From an uncultured Lachnospiraceae bacterium (GTDB taxonomy: Bacteria; Bacillota; Clostridia; Lachnospirales; Lachnospiraceae), in contig CAJTOO010000035.1 of NCBI GenBank assembly GCA_910577735.1, positions 1-21,879 of the forward strand: a stretch of DNA of 21,879 nucleotides, written 5' to 3'. How positions within the stretch are numbered: the first letter of the stretch is position 1; every line of letters begins with the position of its first letter. Both the position numbers and the translations under genes were made by a program. The notes beneath the pieces were generated by a model. That model ran no database searches, was not told the origin of the DNA, and saw only the letters and a list, made by a program, of their open reading frames with translations. Shown piece after piece: positions 8,693-16,420 of this stretch.

Positions 8693-8711
8693 AAAGCAGA
8701 ATGCTTTTTGA
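8689..8711. terminator. Hairpin terminator between convergent genes
   Basis: AAAAAGCA (8691-8698) pairs perfectly with TGCTTTTT (8702-8709) around a GAA loop, with two weaker outer pairs. Runs of A and T on each side let it act as a weak intrinsic terminator in both directions, between the GH94 gene and the AraC gene ending at 8717. Confidence 0.55.
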
Positions 8712-8716
8712 TTAAA

Positions 8717-9457
8717 TTACCATGAGGCATGATAATAGTGATCGCGGTATTTTTTAGGAGTTACGCCGACCATTTTCTTAAAAGTCTGGATAAAGTGGCT
8801 CTGTGAAGAAAAGGCGAGATAATTTGCGATTTCAATCAGACTATAATCGGAATATCTAAGCAGATGCTGTGCCTTTTCGATTTTCATTTCGCAAATATAA
8901 TCGCTGATGGAAACGTTAAGCTCCTTCTTAAAAAGTCTGGAAAGATAGCTGGGAGAAAGATTTGTGTGCAGGGCAAGTTCGTCTACCGTGATGCGGTGGG
9001 TGATGTTGCTGTAAATATAGTCCATGCAAAGGACGACTGGCTTGGACAGAATATTGTTCTTCTTTACCAGACTCATTTTTCTCGTATAATCGAGAGCCAT
9101 CTGCATATGAAGTTTGGAGATGGCGTCAATGGAGGTGCAGCTGTCCATCTTCAAAATATAGAAATCACTGAGGCGGAATGCCTGCTCTAATTCCATGCCT
9201 GCCGTTACGCATCGTCTGGTAATCATAGCGACTGTGACAACAAAATGATATTTTATATTCGTCAGAGGATTTGTAGAGAGAATGCCCATGCCATCCGGAT
9301 TGATAAAAGCATTCTCTCTACAGTTTTTTTCAACAAAATCCATGTCCCCTGAACTGACTGCCTGTAAAAAGGAATATTCATCATCCAAGGGGCGGTGTTT
9401 AAGGGATTCTTCACTTTTTCTTAATTCTTCCTGAAACCATTCATGTCGTAAATTCAT
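8717..9457 (-). CDS. AraC family transcriptional regulator
   Basis: This 246-residue protein carries the two helix-turn-helix motifs of AraC/XylS regulators at about residues 148-243: VDELALHTNLSPSYLSRLFK first, then SLIEIANYLAFSSQSHF with the terminal VGVTPKKYR signature. Its N-terminal 140 residues are not a cupin; they contain the NPLTNIKYHFVVTVAMITRR segment that I recall from other Firmicute AraC proteins and that lacks a ligand assignment. The ATG at 9457 has GGAG about 6 bases upstream. The gene is divergent from the second GH94 gene, with 163 bases between starts, and is the obvious candidate activator of that unit. Confidence 0.92.
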   Translation of the reverse strand: MNLRHEWFQEELRKSEESLKHRPLDDEYSFLQAVSSGDMDFVEKNCRENAFINPDGMGILSTNPLTNIKYHFVVTVAMITRRCVTAGMELEQAFRLSDFYILKMDSCTSIDAISKLHMQMALDYTRKMSLVKKNNILSKPVVLCMDYIYSNITHRITVDELALHTNLSPSYLSRLFKKELNVSISDYICEMKIEKAQHLLRYSDYSLIEIANYLAFSSQSHFIQTFKKMVGVTPKKYRDHYYHASW

Positions 9458-9464
9458 ATTTTCT

Positions 9465-9571
9465 CCGTATCATTCCGTGGTTGCGGCTGCTGTATCAGTT
9501 CTTCAATGCAGTAGGGCACTCTGCGTCAATTGTATCATGAATCTGACATTTTTGTATATAACCTTGTATAT
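9465..9571. promoter_or_regulatory. Cluster of GTATCA/TTGTATAT repeats, candidate AraC sites
   Basis: Related octamers recur in one orientation: CCGTATCA (9465-9472), CTGTATCA (9490-9497), TTGTATCA (9530-9537), then TTGTATAT twice at 9552-9559 and 9564-9571, a direct repeat with 12-base period. They end just upstream of the -10 boxes of the second GH94 gene. AraC proteins bind direct repeats beside the promoter they activate. The repeats are seen directly; binding is inferred. Confidence 0.45.
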
Positions 9572-9595
9572 CAAAATATAATATCATCCTATAAT
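9552..9595 (+). promoter_or_regulatory. Promoter region of the second GH94 unit
   Basis: Two perfect TATAAT boxes occur at 9577-9582 and 9590-9595. The nearest -35-like hexamers (TTGTAT at 9552-9557 and 9564-9569) lie at non-optimal spacings of 19 and 20 bases. A good -10 with a poor -35 is what an AraC-activated promoter often looks like. Which box is used cannot be told from sequence. Confidence 0.45.
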
Positions 9596-9620
9596 TTTGA
9601 AAAAGTAAAGGAGGATGGGA

Positions 9621-12035
9621 ATGAGGTTTGGATATTTTGATGATGAGAAACGTGAATATGTGATTGAGCGGCCGGATACGCCGCAGCCATGGGCAAACTA
9701 TCTTGGCTCTCCGGAGTATGGCGCTGTCATTTCCAATAATGCCGGTGGGTATAGTTTTGCCAGATCTGGTGCTAACGGAAGGATTTTACGCTATATCTTT
9801 AATCAGTTCGACCAACCGGGCCGCTATATTTATATTCGTGACAATGAGAGTAAAGACTATTGGTCTGCTTCGTGGCAGCCGGTAGGAAAGGATCTTGCAG
9901 CGTATAAAAGTGAGTGCCGTCATGGAACAGCATACACCAGAATGACAGCTGATTACAGTGAGATCCATTCTGAGGTTTTATATTATGTACCGCTTGATAA
10001 GGAGTATGAGGTTTGGAATCTTCGGCTGACGAACCGGTCTGGGGAAGCAAGGAATCTGACGATTACAGGATATGCGGAGTTTACCAATGTGAATCATTAT
10101 GAAAACGATCAGGTGAACCTGCAGTATTCTCAGTTTGTCACCAGAACCATTTTTAACAAGAATCGTATCTGCCAACGGATTCATGGGAATCTGGATACGC
10201 TGGAGGAGGGTAAGGACGTAGATGAAAAGATTGTGATTGAACGCTTTTTTGGCATGACCGGAGCAGAGGTTTCTTCATACTGCGGAGACAGAGAGATATT
10301 TTTAGGAAGATATCACGGTTATGGTAATCCGCAGGGGGTGACTGGCGGAGATCTCGGCGGAGCGCTCAATTATAATGAAAATGGGTGCGGCGCTCTTGCC
10401 GCGCGGATTTTTCTGGCACCGGGCGAGACTAAGAATATAGCGTTTGTCCTTGGTATGAAGGCAGACGCAGAGGCGGAGCAGATTCTGGATCGTTACGGTA
10501 ATCCGGAAGAGATCTGTCAGAAGGAATGGGAGGAACTGGTCAACTGCTGGCACGAGAGATTTTCTCATTTTCAGGTGAAAACGCCCAGCTCAGAATTTGA
10601 TACCATGATCAACACATGGAATGCCTATAACTGTTTTATGACATTTATCTGGTCACGGGCGGCTTCCTTTATCTATTGCGGTCTCCGTAACGGGTATGGG
10701 TATCGGGATACCGTGCAGGATATTCAGGGGGTGATCCATTTGGCTCCTGAGATGGCTGTGGAAAAGATCCGTTTTATGCTTTCTGCCCAGGTGGATCATG
10801 GCGCAGGCCTGCCTCTTGTGAAATTTACGCACAATGCGGGACATGAGGACACCCCGGAGGACTCCTCTTATGTGCAGGCAACGGGGCATCCGGCATATCG
10901 TGCAGATGATGCACTGTGGTTGTTTCCAACAGTCTATAAATATGTTTCGGAGGCGGGAGATCTTTCTTTTATCGATGAGGTGATTCCGTTTGCCAATAAG
11001 GATGAGGGAACGGTATATGAGCATTTAAAACGTGCCATAGATTTTTCGGCAAAGCATCTGGGGATACATGGGATGCCTGCCGGGTTGTATGCGGATTGGA
11101 ATGACTGCCTGCGGCTTGGTAAGGAGGGGGAATCTACCTTTGTGGCACTGCAGTATTATCTTGCGATGACGATTATGAAGCAGTTTGCAGAGTATAAACA
11201 GGACAGAGACTATATCTTTGCTCTGGAGGAGAGCCAGAAAAAGCTGGAAAAGATTATACAGCAATTGTGTTGGGATGAGGACAGATTTATCCGGGGATTT
11301 ACACAAAAGGGCGAAGTCATCGGGAAATCTGCCGATGCTGAGGCAAATATGTGGCTGAATCCTCAAAGCTGGGCGGTCATCAGCGGGCTTGCTACAGAAG
11401 AACAGGCAGACACAGTGCTGCACACGGTATTTGCGAGACTGAATACGGCGTATGGGGCAATCTTGATGGATCCGCCTTATCACAGTCATGCATTTGACGG
11501 CGCGCTTGCGGTAATCTACAATCCGGGGACAAAGGAAAATGCGGGTATTTTTTCACAGTCACAAGGATGGCTCATTCTTGCGGAGGCTCTGCGGGGACAT
11601 GGGGAACGTGCTTTTACATATTTTATGGAAAATGCTCCGGCAGCCCAGAATGACCGTGCAGAGATCCGCAGGCTGGAGCCATATTGCTACGGTCAGTTTA
11701 CGGAAGGAAAAGACAGCCCCCATTTTGGACGTTCCCATGTGCACTGGCTGACAGGAACGGCGTCTACGATTATGGTGGGATGTGTGGAAGGAATCCTGGG
11801 GATGCGTCCCGATTTCTACGGGCTTAAGATTGCGCCTTCCGTTCCGAAGAGTTGGGAGTATTTTGAAATAGACAAAGACTTCAGGGGAAACCATCTGCAT
11901 ATCGTGGTCAAAAACCCCGGGCATGCAGAATCAGGATGCAGGAGGCTTACGGTCAATGGGAAAGAAATGAAAGGCAATTATATTCCTGCGGAGGTATTGG
12001 AAGAACAGTCGGAAATTGAGCTGATCATGTCATAA
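9621..12035 (+). CDS. GH94 disaccharide phosphorylase, short form (chitobiose/cellobiose phosphorylase-like)
   Basis: This 804-residue cytosolic enzyme has the GH94 layout: beta-sandwich (about 1-270), linker and (alpha/alpha)6 barrel (about 310-720), then a C-terminal beta domain. The opening RFGYFDDEKREYVI is characteristic. YRDTVQD (361-367) lies in the donor pocket and Asp492 of ADWND is the expected general acid. As recalled, the overall match is closest to Vibrio N,N'-diacetylchitobiose phosphorylase (about 801 residues, catalytic Asp492). However, the usual RADWNDCLN reads YADWNDCLR here, with Tyr490 and Arg498. The product should be a hexose 1-phosphate; the linkage and sugar are open, and context favours a beta-glucobiose. 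I chose ATG 9621 over ATG 9615 because AAAGGAGG (9607-9614) abuts the earlier one but is 6 bases from the later. A transporter follows 144 bases downstream. Confidence 0.92.
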   Translation: MRFGYFDDEKREYVIERPDTPQPWANYLGSPEYGAVISNNAGGYSFARSGANGRILRYIFNQFDQPGRYIYIRDNESKDYWSASWQPVGKDLAAYKSECRHGTAYTRMTADYSEIHSEVLYYVPLDKEYEVWNLRLTNRSGEARNLTITGYAEFTNVNHYENDQVNLQYSQFVTRTIFNKNRICQRIHGNLDTLEEGKDVDEKIVIERFFGMTGAEVSSYCGDREIFLGRYHGYGNPQGVTGGDLGGALNYNENGCGALAARIFLAPGETKNIAFVLGMKADAEAEQILDRYGNPEEICQKEWEELVNCWHERFSHFQVKTPSSEFDTMINTWNAYNCFMTFIWSRAASFIYCGLRNGYGYRDTVQDIQGVIHLAPEMAVEKIRFMLSAQVDHGAGLPLVKFTHNAGHEDTPEDSSYVQATGHPAYRADDALWLFPTVYKYVSEAGDLSFIDEVIPFANKDEGTVYEHLKRAIDFSAKHLGIHGMPAGLYADWNDCLRLGKEGESTFVALQYYLAMTIMKQFAEYKQDRDYIFALEESQKKLEKIIQQLCWDEDRFIRGFTQKGEVIGKSADAEANMWLNPQSWAVISGLATEEQADTVLHTVFARLNTAYGAILMDPPYHSHAFDGALAVIYNPGTKENAGIFSQSQGWLILAEALRGHGERAFTYFMENAPAAQNDRAEIRRLEPYCYGQFTEGKDSPHFGRSHVHWLTGTASTIMVGCVEGILGMRPDFYGLKIAPSVPKSWEYFEIDKDFRGNHLHIVVKNPGHAESGCRRLTVNGKEMKGNYIPAEVLEEQSEIELIMS

Positions 12036-12179
12036 ATGCAGGTTGCGGCATGAAAATGACATTTTTACAATTAATTTTATATATCGTGATGAATAAAAGG
12101 GATATGGTATTACTGTAAAAGATGCAACGGAAATTTTACATTCCGGAAAACAATTTATTGTATAGGAGGTAACATATTT
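12036..12179 (+). promoter_or_regulatory. Gap before the second binding-protein gene, with TTTTACA elements
   Basis: This 144-base AT-rich gap holds TTTTACA at 12063-12069 and a 7-bp perfect inverted repeat TGTAAAA/TTTTACA (12114-12120 and 12134-12140, 13-base spacer). A possible extended -10, TGGTATTAC (12105-12113), lies just before the repeat. AGGAGGT (12164-12170) is the ribosome binding site. No terminator is evident after the GH94 gene, so read-through plus an internal regulated promoter is plausible. Confidence 0.35.
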
Positions 12180-13616
12180 ATGAAGAAGAAATTACTTAGT
12201 GTGATGCTTGCATCTGCTATGTTGACAGGCACTCTGGCTGGATGCGGCGCAGGCGGTTCAGATGCATCTCAGACACCGGCGCAGACTGGTGACGGGGAAA
12301 GTGCAAATGCAGATGCCGGAACAGAGGCAGCAGCGCCTGAGGCAGGCGGTGACGAGGGAACAGTTCTCAATATCTGGTGCTGGAATGATGAATTTCAGAG
12401 CCGCTTCAATGATTACTATCCTGATGTAGAGTCTGTTTCGGATGATAAATCCACAACTACCCTGAAAGACGGGATCACAGTGAAATGGACAATCAATCCT
12501 ACTACGGATAACAACTATCAGAATAAATTAGATGAGGCGCTGATGGCGCAGGAGAGTGCGGCAGCAGATGATAAGATTGATATTTTCCTGCTTGAGGCTG
12601 ACTATGCACTGAAATACGTAGGTGCGGATGTAGATGTTACTGTGCCTCTTTCCGAGCTTGGTATCACGGCGGATGATCTGGCTGACCAGTACCAGTATAC
12701 AAAGGATATTGTTTCTGATGTAAACGGTGAGCAGAGAGCAACTTCCTGGCAGGCGGCACCTGGATTATTTGCTTATAGACGTTCTATTGCCAAGGATGTT
12801 TTGGGAACAGATGATCCGGAGCAGGTGCAGGCAGCGCTTGCAGACTGGGATAAGTTCAATGATGTAGCTGCAAAGGCAAAGGAAAAAGGCTATTATATGC
12901 TTTCCGGTTATCAGGATTCCTTCCGTACTTTTTCTAATAATGTAGAAAAACCATGGGTTGAGGGGACGACAGTTACGGTGGATCCTAATATCATGTCATG
13001 GATTGAGCAGACAAAAGAGTTTACGGATAATGGGTATAATCATAAATCTACACTCTGGAGTGATACCTGGGCACAGGATCAGGGAGCTGACGGACAGGTG
13101 TTCGGATTCTTCTATTCCACTTGGGGAATTAACTTTACTCTGGTGGGCAATGCCGGTGAAGCAGGTTTTGGAGACTGGGCAGTATGTGAGGGACCTCAGC
13201 CTTATTATTGGGGCGGTACATGGGTTGCGGCTGCAAGAGGGACAGATAATCCGACATTGGTTAAAGATGTTATGCTCAAGCTCACATGTTCTAAGGATAT
13301 TATGAAATCCATGACGGAGAATCAGGATATTCAGGATTATACCAATACAGTTTCCGGTATGCAGGAGATTGCATCCGATCCGAATTTCAAGTCCGAGTTT
13401 TTGGGCGGGCAGAATCATATTGCACTGTTTTCTGAAGTGGCTCCTACCATTGATATGAGTAATGTTTCTCCTTATGACCAGGGCTGTAATGAGCAGATTC
13501 AGAATGCCTTCGGGGATTATTTTGACGGCAATATTGACATAGATACGGCCAAGGTTAATTTTGAGACGGCGATCAAAGAGCTTTATCCGGAGCTTACTGA
13601 GGTAGTATGGCCTTAA
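12180..13616 (+). CDS. ABC transporter sugar-binding lipoprotein (unit 2)
   Basis: This 478-residue lipoprotein has signal peptide MKKKLLSVMLASAMLTGTLAGC, with lipidation at Cys22, then an Ala/Gly/Glu-rich linker to about residue 60. The mature part is a CUT1-type solute-binding protein (COG1653 class), starting at VLNIWCWNDEF and rich in Trp and Tyr expected to stack on sugar rings (SDTWAQD, FYSTWGINF, PYYWGGTW). It clearly differs from the first binding protein, so the two transporters likely have different ligands. It follows the short GH94 gene and precedes its permeases across a 142-base gap that contains a stable hairpin. An imported beta-linked disaccharide or oligosaccharide is the probable ligand; which one is not visible. 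Confidence 0.93.
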   Translation: MKKKLLSVMLASAMLTGTLAGCGAGGSDASQTPAQTGDGESANADAGTEAAAPEAGGDEGTVLNIWCWNDEFQSRFNDYYPDVESVSDDKSTTTLKDGITVKWTINPTTDNNYQNKLDEALMAQESAAADDKIDIFLLEADYALKYVGADVDVTVPLSELGITADDLADQYQYTKDIVSDVNGEQRATSWQAAPGLFAYRRSIAKDVLGTDDPEQVQAALADWDKFNDVAAKAKEKGYYMLSGYQDSFRTFSNNVEKPWVEGTTVTVDPNIMSWIEQTKEFTDNGYNHKSTLWSDTWAQDQGADGQVFGFFYSTWGINFTLVGNAGEAGFGDWAVCEGPQPYYWGGTWVAAARGTDNPTLVKDVMLKLTCSKDIMKSMTENQDIQDYTNTVSGMQEIASDPNFKSEFLGGQNHIALFSEVAPTIDMSNVSPYDQGCNEQIQNAFGDYFDGNIDIDTAKVNFETAIKELYPELTEVVWP

Positions 13617-13669
13617 TCTTTGGCAATCAATATATATGTTAGGACAGACACAATGTTTCAATGATGCTG

Positions 13670-13699
13670 TAAAGGGGCGAGCACATGCCCGTCCCTTTA
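13670..13699 (+). ncRNA. Intercistronic hairpin, probable mRNA stabiliser or attenuator
   Basis: Bases 13670-13679 (TAAAGGGGCG) pair with 13690-13699 (CGTCCCTTTA) through ten pairs including one G-U, around a 10-base loop. No T-run follows. It lies between binding-protein and permease genes, where such hairpins protect the upstream message from 3' exonucleases and give excess binding protein over permease. It is a cis RNA element, not an independent transcript. Confidence 0.55.
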
Positions 13700-13758
13700 C
13701 CCAGTTGAACAGCAGGCGTTCCAGGGGATGCTCATTACTTGTGAAAGGATATGATATT

Positions 13759-14730
13759 ATGGGGGAAAAGACTTCTAAGAAGAAAACAATAACCTATGAA
13801 AAATGGGGTTATGTTTTTATTTTTCCATTTTTTGCATCGTTCTTTATTTTTTCATTTCTTCCACTGCTGGATACGGTGCGCTACAGCTTTTATGAATACT
13901 ACCGTTCCGGATTGAAGGAAATCGGGCCGAATTTTATTGGGCTTAAGAATTACATAGAGCTTCTGTCAACAGATCTTCCCAAATATGCGGGGAATACGTT
14001 TATCCTTTGGATTATTGGCTTTGCACCGCAGATTGTAATTTCGCTTCTTCTGGCATCCTGGTTTGTGGATGCGAGACTGAAGATCAGGGCAAAACAGTTT
14101 TTTAAAGTGGTTATTTACCTTCCTAATCTGATTATGGCGGCGGCATTTTCCATGTTATTCTTTACGCTGTTTTCAGATACCGGGCCGATCAATTCCTTCC
14201 TGGTGAATCAGGGAATTACAGCGGAGCCGGTGAGATTTATGGCAAGCGTATGGGGAACCAGGGGCCTGATTGGCCTGATGAACTTCTTGATGTGGTTTGG
14301 TAATACGACCATCATGTTGATGGCAGCTATTATGGGTGTCAGCCCGTCCCTTTTTGAGGCGGCGCAGATAGACGGCTGCAATCCCAGGCAGATTTTCTTT
14401 AAGATTACCTTACCTCTGATCAGGCCAATTCTGGCTTATACGATGATCACATCCATGATCGGCGGTCTTCAGATGTTCGATGTGCCGCAGGTCTTGACAG
14501 CCGGGCAGGGAAATCCGGACAGAACATCCATGACTTTGATCATGTATTTGAATAATCATCTGGCAAGTAAAAACTATGGTATGGCGGGAGCCTTGTCTGT
14601 ATACTTATTCATTGTCAGCGCGATTCTTTGCTTTATTGTCTATAGGATGATGAATGTGAATGATCCGGACGGATCAAAGGCTGCAGCTAAGAGACAGAAA
14701 AAATATGCTAAGAAGGAGGCAGGAAGATAA
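13759..14730 (+). CDS. ABC sugar transporter permease, MalF type (unit 2)
   Basis: This 323-residue membrane protein starts with a Lys-rich cytoplasmic tail and a first hydrophobic segment (YVFIFPFFASFFIFSFLPLL), followed by about five more. The EAA loop is at residues 200-206 (EAAQIDG, then LPLIRP). The C-terminus is unusually basic (AAAKRQKKYAKKEAGR). The reading frame is open back to 13636, but that part runs through the intercistronic hairpin. ATG 13759 has AAAGGA (13744-13749) at a proper distance and gives a normal permease N-terminus. The stop overlaps the next start by one base (TAATG). Confidence 0.92.
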   Translation: MGEKTSKKKTITYEKWGYVFIFPFFASFFIFSFLPLLDTVRYSFYEYYRSGLKEIGPNFIGLKNYIELLSTDLPKYAGNTFILWIIGFAPQIVISLLLASWFVDARLKIRAKQFFKVVIYLPNLIMAAAFSMLFFTLFSDTGPINSFLVNQGITAEPVRFMASVWGTRGLIGLMNFLMWFGNTTIMLMAAIMGVSPSLFEAAQIDGCNPRQIFFKITLPLIRPILAYTMITSMIGGLQMFDVPQVLTAGQGNPDRTSMTLIMYLNNHLASKNYGMAGALSVYLFIVSAILCFIVYRMMNVNDPDGSKAAAKRQKKYAKKEAGR

Positions 14731-15575
14731 TGAAAGAAACAAAACCCTCGCATTTACGGACCACACTTGCACATGTTCTGCTGATTTTTTTGTCATTCCT
14801 GTGTCTGTTTTTCTTCTATATCCTGATTGTGAATGCATCCAGGACACATATAGAACTGCAGAAAGGTTTTTCTTTTCTGCCGGGGTCGAATTTTCTTACG
14901 AACTTTAAGAATGTATTAAATGACGCCAATGTTCCTGTGGTACGGGGCATTATCAACAGCCTGATTGTAGCAGGCGGCAGTGCGGCACTTAGCACTTACT
15001 TTTCGGCAATGACGGCCTATGGACTGTATGCTTATAATTTCAAATTAAAAAAGCCGGCATTTATGTTTATTATGATGATTCTGGTTATGCCTACACAGGT
15101 ATGTGCGCTTGGTTTTCTGCGTTTGATCACCAATATGCATTTGGATGATACGCTGATTCCTTTGATTGTACCGGCAATTGCGGCACCCTCTGTATTCTAT
15201 TTCATGTTCAGCTACATGCAGTCTTCACTGCCGCTGGAACTGGTAGAGGCGGCCAGGATTGATGGTTCAGGCGAGTTCCGCACCTTTAATGCCATTGTGG
15301 TGCCGATATTGAAACCGGCGATAGCTGTACAGGCAATCTTCTCTTTTGTCGGCTCATGGAATAATTACTTCGTTCCGGCATTGGTGATCACGACGAAGTC
15401 AAAACAGACACTGCCGATTATGATTGCAAGTCTTCGAAGCGCAGACTTTTTGAAGTTTGATATGGGTAAAGTATATATGATGATCTTGATCGCAATCGTG
15501 CCGATTATAATTGTATATCTGTTGCTTTCGAAGTTCATCATCGAGGGTGTGACCCTTGGCGGTGTAAAAGAATAG
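14730..15575 (+). CDS. ABC sugar transporter permease, MalG type (unit 2)
   Basis: This 281-residue integral membrane protein has about six hydrophobic segments and an EAA loop at 173-179 (EAARIDG, then VPILKP). It is the second CUT1 permease of this transporter. The one-base overlap with the preceding stop and AGAAGGAGG (14710-14718) upstream indicate coupled translation. The ATPase partner is not encoded here, as is common in Firmicutes that share an MsmX-type ATPase among several importers. Confidence 0.92.
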   Translation: MKETKPSHLRTTLAHVLLIFLSFLCLFFFYILIVNASRTHIELQKGFSFLPGSNFLTNFKNVLNDANVPVVRGIINSLIVAGGSAALSTYFSAMTAYGLYAYNFKLKKPAFMFIMMILVMPTQVCALGFLRLITNMHLDDTLIPLIVPAIAAPSVFYFMFSYMQSSLPLELVEAARIDGSGEFRTFNAIVVPILKPAIAVQAIFSFVGSWNNYFVPALVITTKSKQTLPIMIASLRSADFLKFDMGKVYMMILIAIVPIIIVYLLLSKFIIEGVTLGGVKE

Positions 15576-15661
15576 GTAAAAGCGGGATATAACATAGGTG
15601 AAAAGGGGATGCCGCATGAGCGGATATAGATAAGGACTAAAATGAGGAGATAAATAAGGAT

Positions 15662-16420
15662 ATGAAGGAAGGGTACCGACTTGTCTGGGAGGAGCAGTTT
15701 GATGGAGATGCTCTGAATATGGATAACTGGAGTTATGAATGTCACCAACCGGGCTGGGTGAATCAGGAACTGCAGGAATATTTGGAAGGGTCGGATTATG
15801 CATATGTCAAAGACGGAAAGCTTGTCATTTGGCCGCATAAACATGTAGATGAAAATGGCAGGGTAACATATACATCGGGAAGAATCAATACGCTTCATAA
15901 GCAGGGGTTTCAATACGGATGGTTTGAGGCTAGGATCAAGGTGCCGCAGGGGAAAGGATTTCTTCCGGCATTCTGGATGATGCCGGTGGAGGAAGCGTTT
16001 TATGGGCAATGGCCCAAGTGCGGAGAAATTGATATCATGGAGGTGCTGGGTCATCAGACAGACTGTCAGTACGCAACCATACATTATGGAGAACCGCACA
16101 GGCAGCAGCAGGGATCATATACGCTGGAATCGGGAGATTTCGCGAAAGAGTATCATGTGTTTGCGTGTCAGTGGGAGCCTGATCGGATAAGTTTTTATGT
16201 GGACGGTGAAGAAATCTGTGCGGTAACGGATTGGTTTACTGCGAAAGAGGGAGAAGATAGAAAGCCTTACCCGGCACCCTTTGATCAGCCCTTCTATATC
16301 ATATTGAATGTGGCAGTGGGAGGAGTATGGCCGGGAGAGCCGGATGATACGACCCCTTTTGATGAGAGGGCCGCGATGAAAGTGGACTATGTCAGAGTGT
16401 ATCAGAAAGAAACCGTTTAA
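15662..16420 (+). CDS. GH16 endo-beta-glucanase (laminarinase-like), cytosolic
   Basis: This 252-residue protein is essentially one GH16 beta-jelly-roll domain. Hallmarks are YRLVWEEQFDG at the start, SGRINT near residue 77, FEARIKVPQGKGFLPAFWMMP, and catalytic GEIDIMEVLGH. Glu122 is the nucleophile and Glu127 the acid/base, with Asp124 between. The ExDxxE spacing (beta-bulge form) is that of laminarinases and agarases rather than lichenases (ExDxE). With the neighbouring GH94 enzymes this favours endo-beta-1,3-glucanase activity on beta-1,3 or mixed-linkage glucan. There is no signal peptide, anchor or binding module, so it should act inside the cell on imported oligosaccharides, unlike most bacterial GH16 enzymes. 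It follows the permease by 86 bases and probably ends that operon. Confidence 0.9.
   Translation: MKEGYRLVWEEQFDGDALNMDNWSYECHQPGWVNQELQEYLEGSDYAYVKDGKLVIWPHKHVDENGRVTYTSGRINTLHKQGFQYGWFEARIKVPQGKGFLPAFWMMPVEEAFYGQWPKCGEIDIMEVLGHQTDCQYATIHYGEPHRQQQGSYTLESGDFAKEYHVFACQWEPDRISFYVDGEEICAVTDWFTAKEGEDRKPYPAPFDQPFYIILNVAVGGVWPGEPDDTTPFDERAAMKVDYVRVYQKETV

Noticed and set aside
12996..13661. 221-residue minus-strand frame over the end of the second binding-protein gene
   Set aside because: Antisense to a clear coding region, with no motif and unusual composition for a protein.
13636..13758. Upstream extension of the second MalF-type permease
   Set aside because: It covers the intercistronic hairpin and adds a non-membrane tail unlike permeases; ATG 13759 has its own ribosome binding site.
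15609..15629. Six-codon mini-ORF upstream of the GH16 gene
   Set aside because: It starts at an ATG after AAAAGGGG, but it is too short to judge and shows no leader-peptide pattern; probably chance.
15365..16099. 244-residue minus-strand open frame across the permease and GH16 genes
   Set aside because: It crosses two well-supported genes and the gap between them, with no ribosome binding site or domain; a shadow frame.
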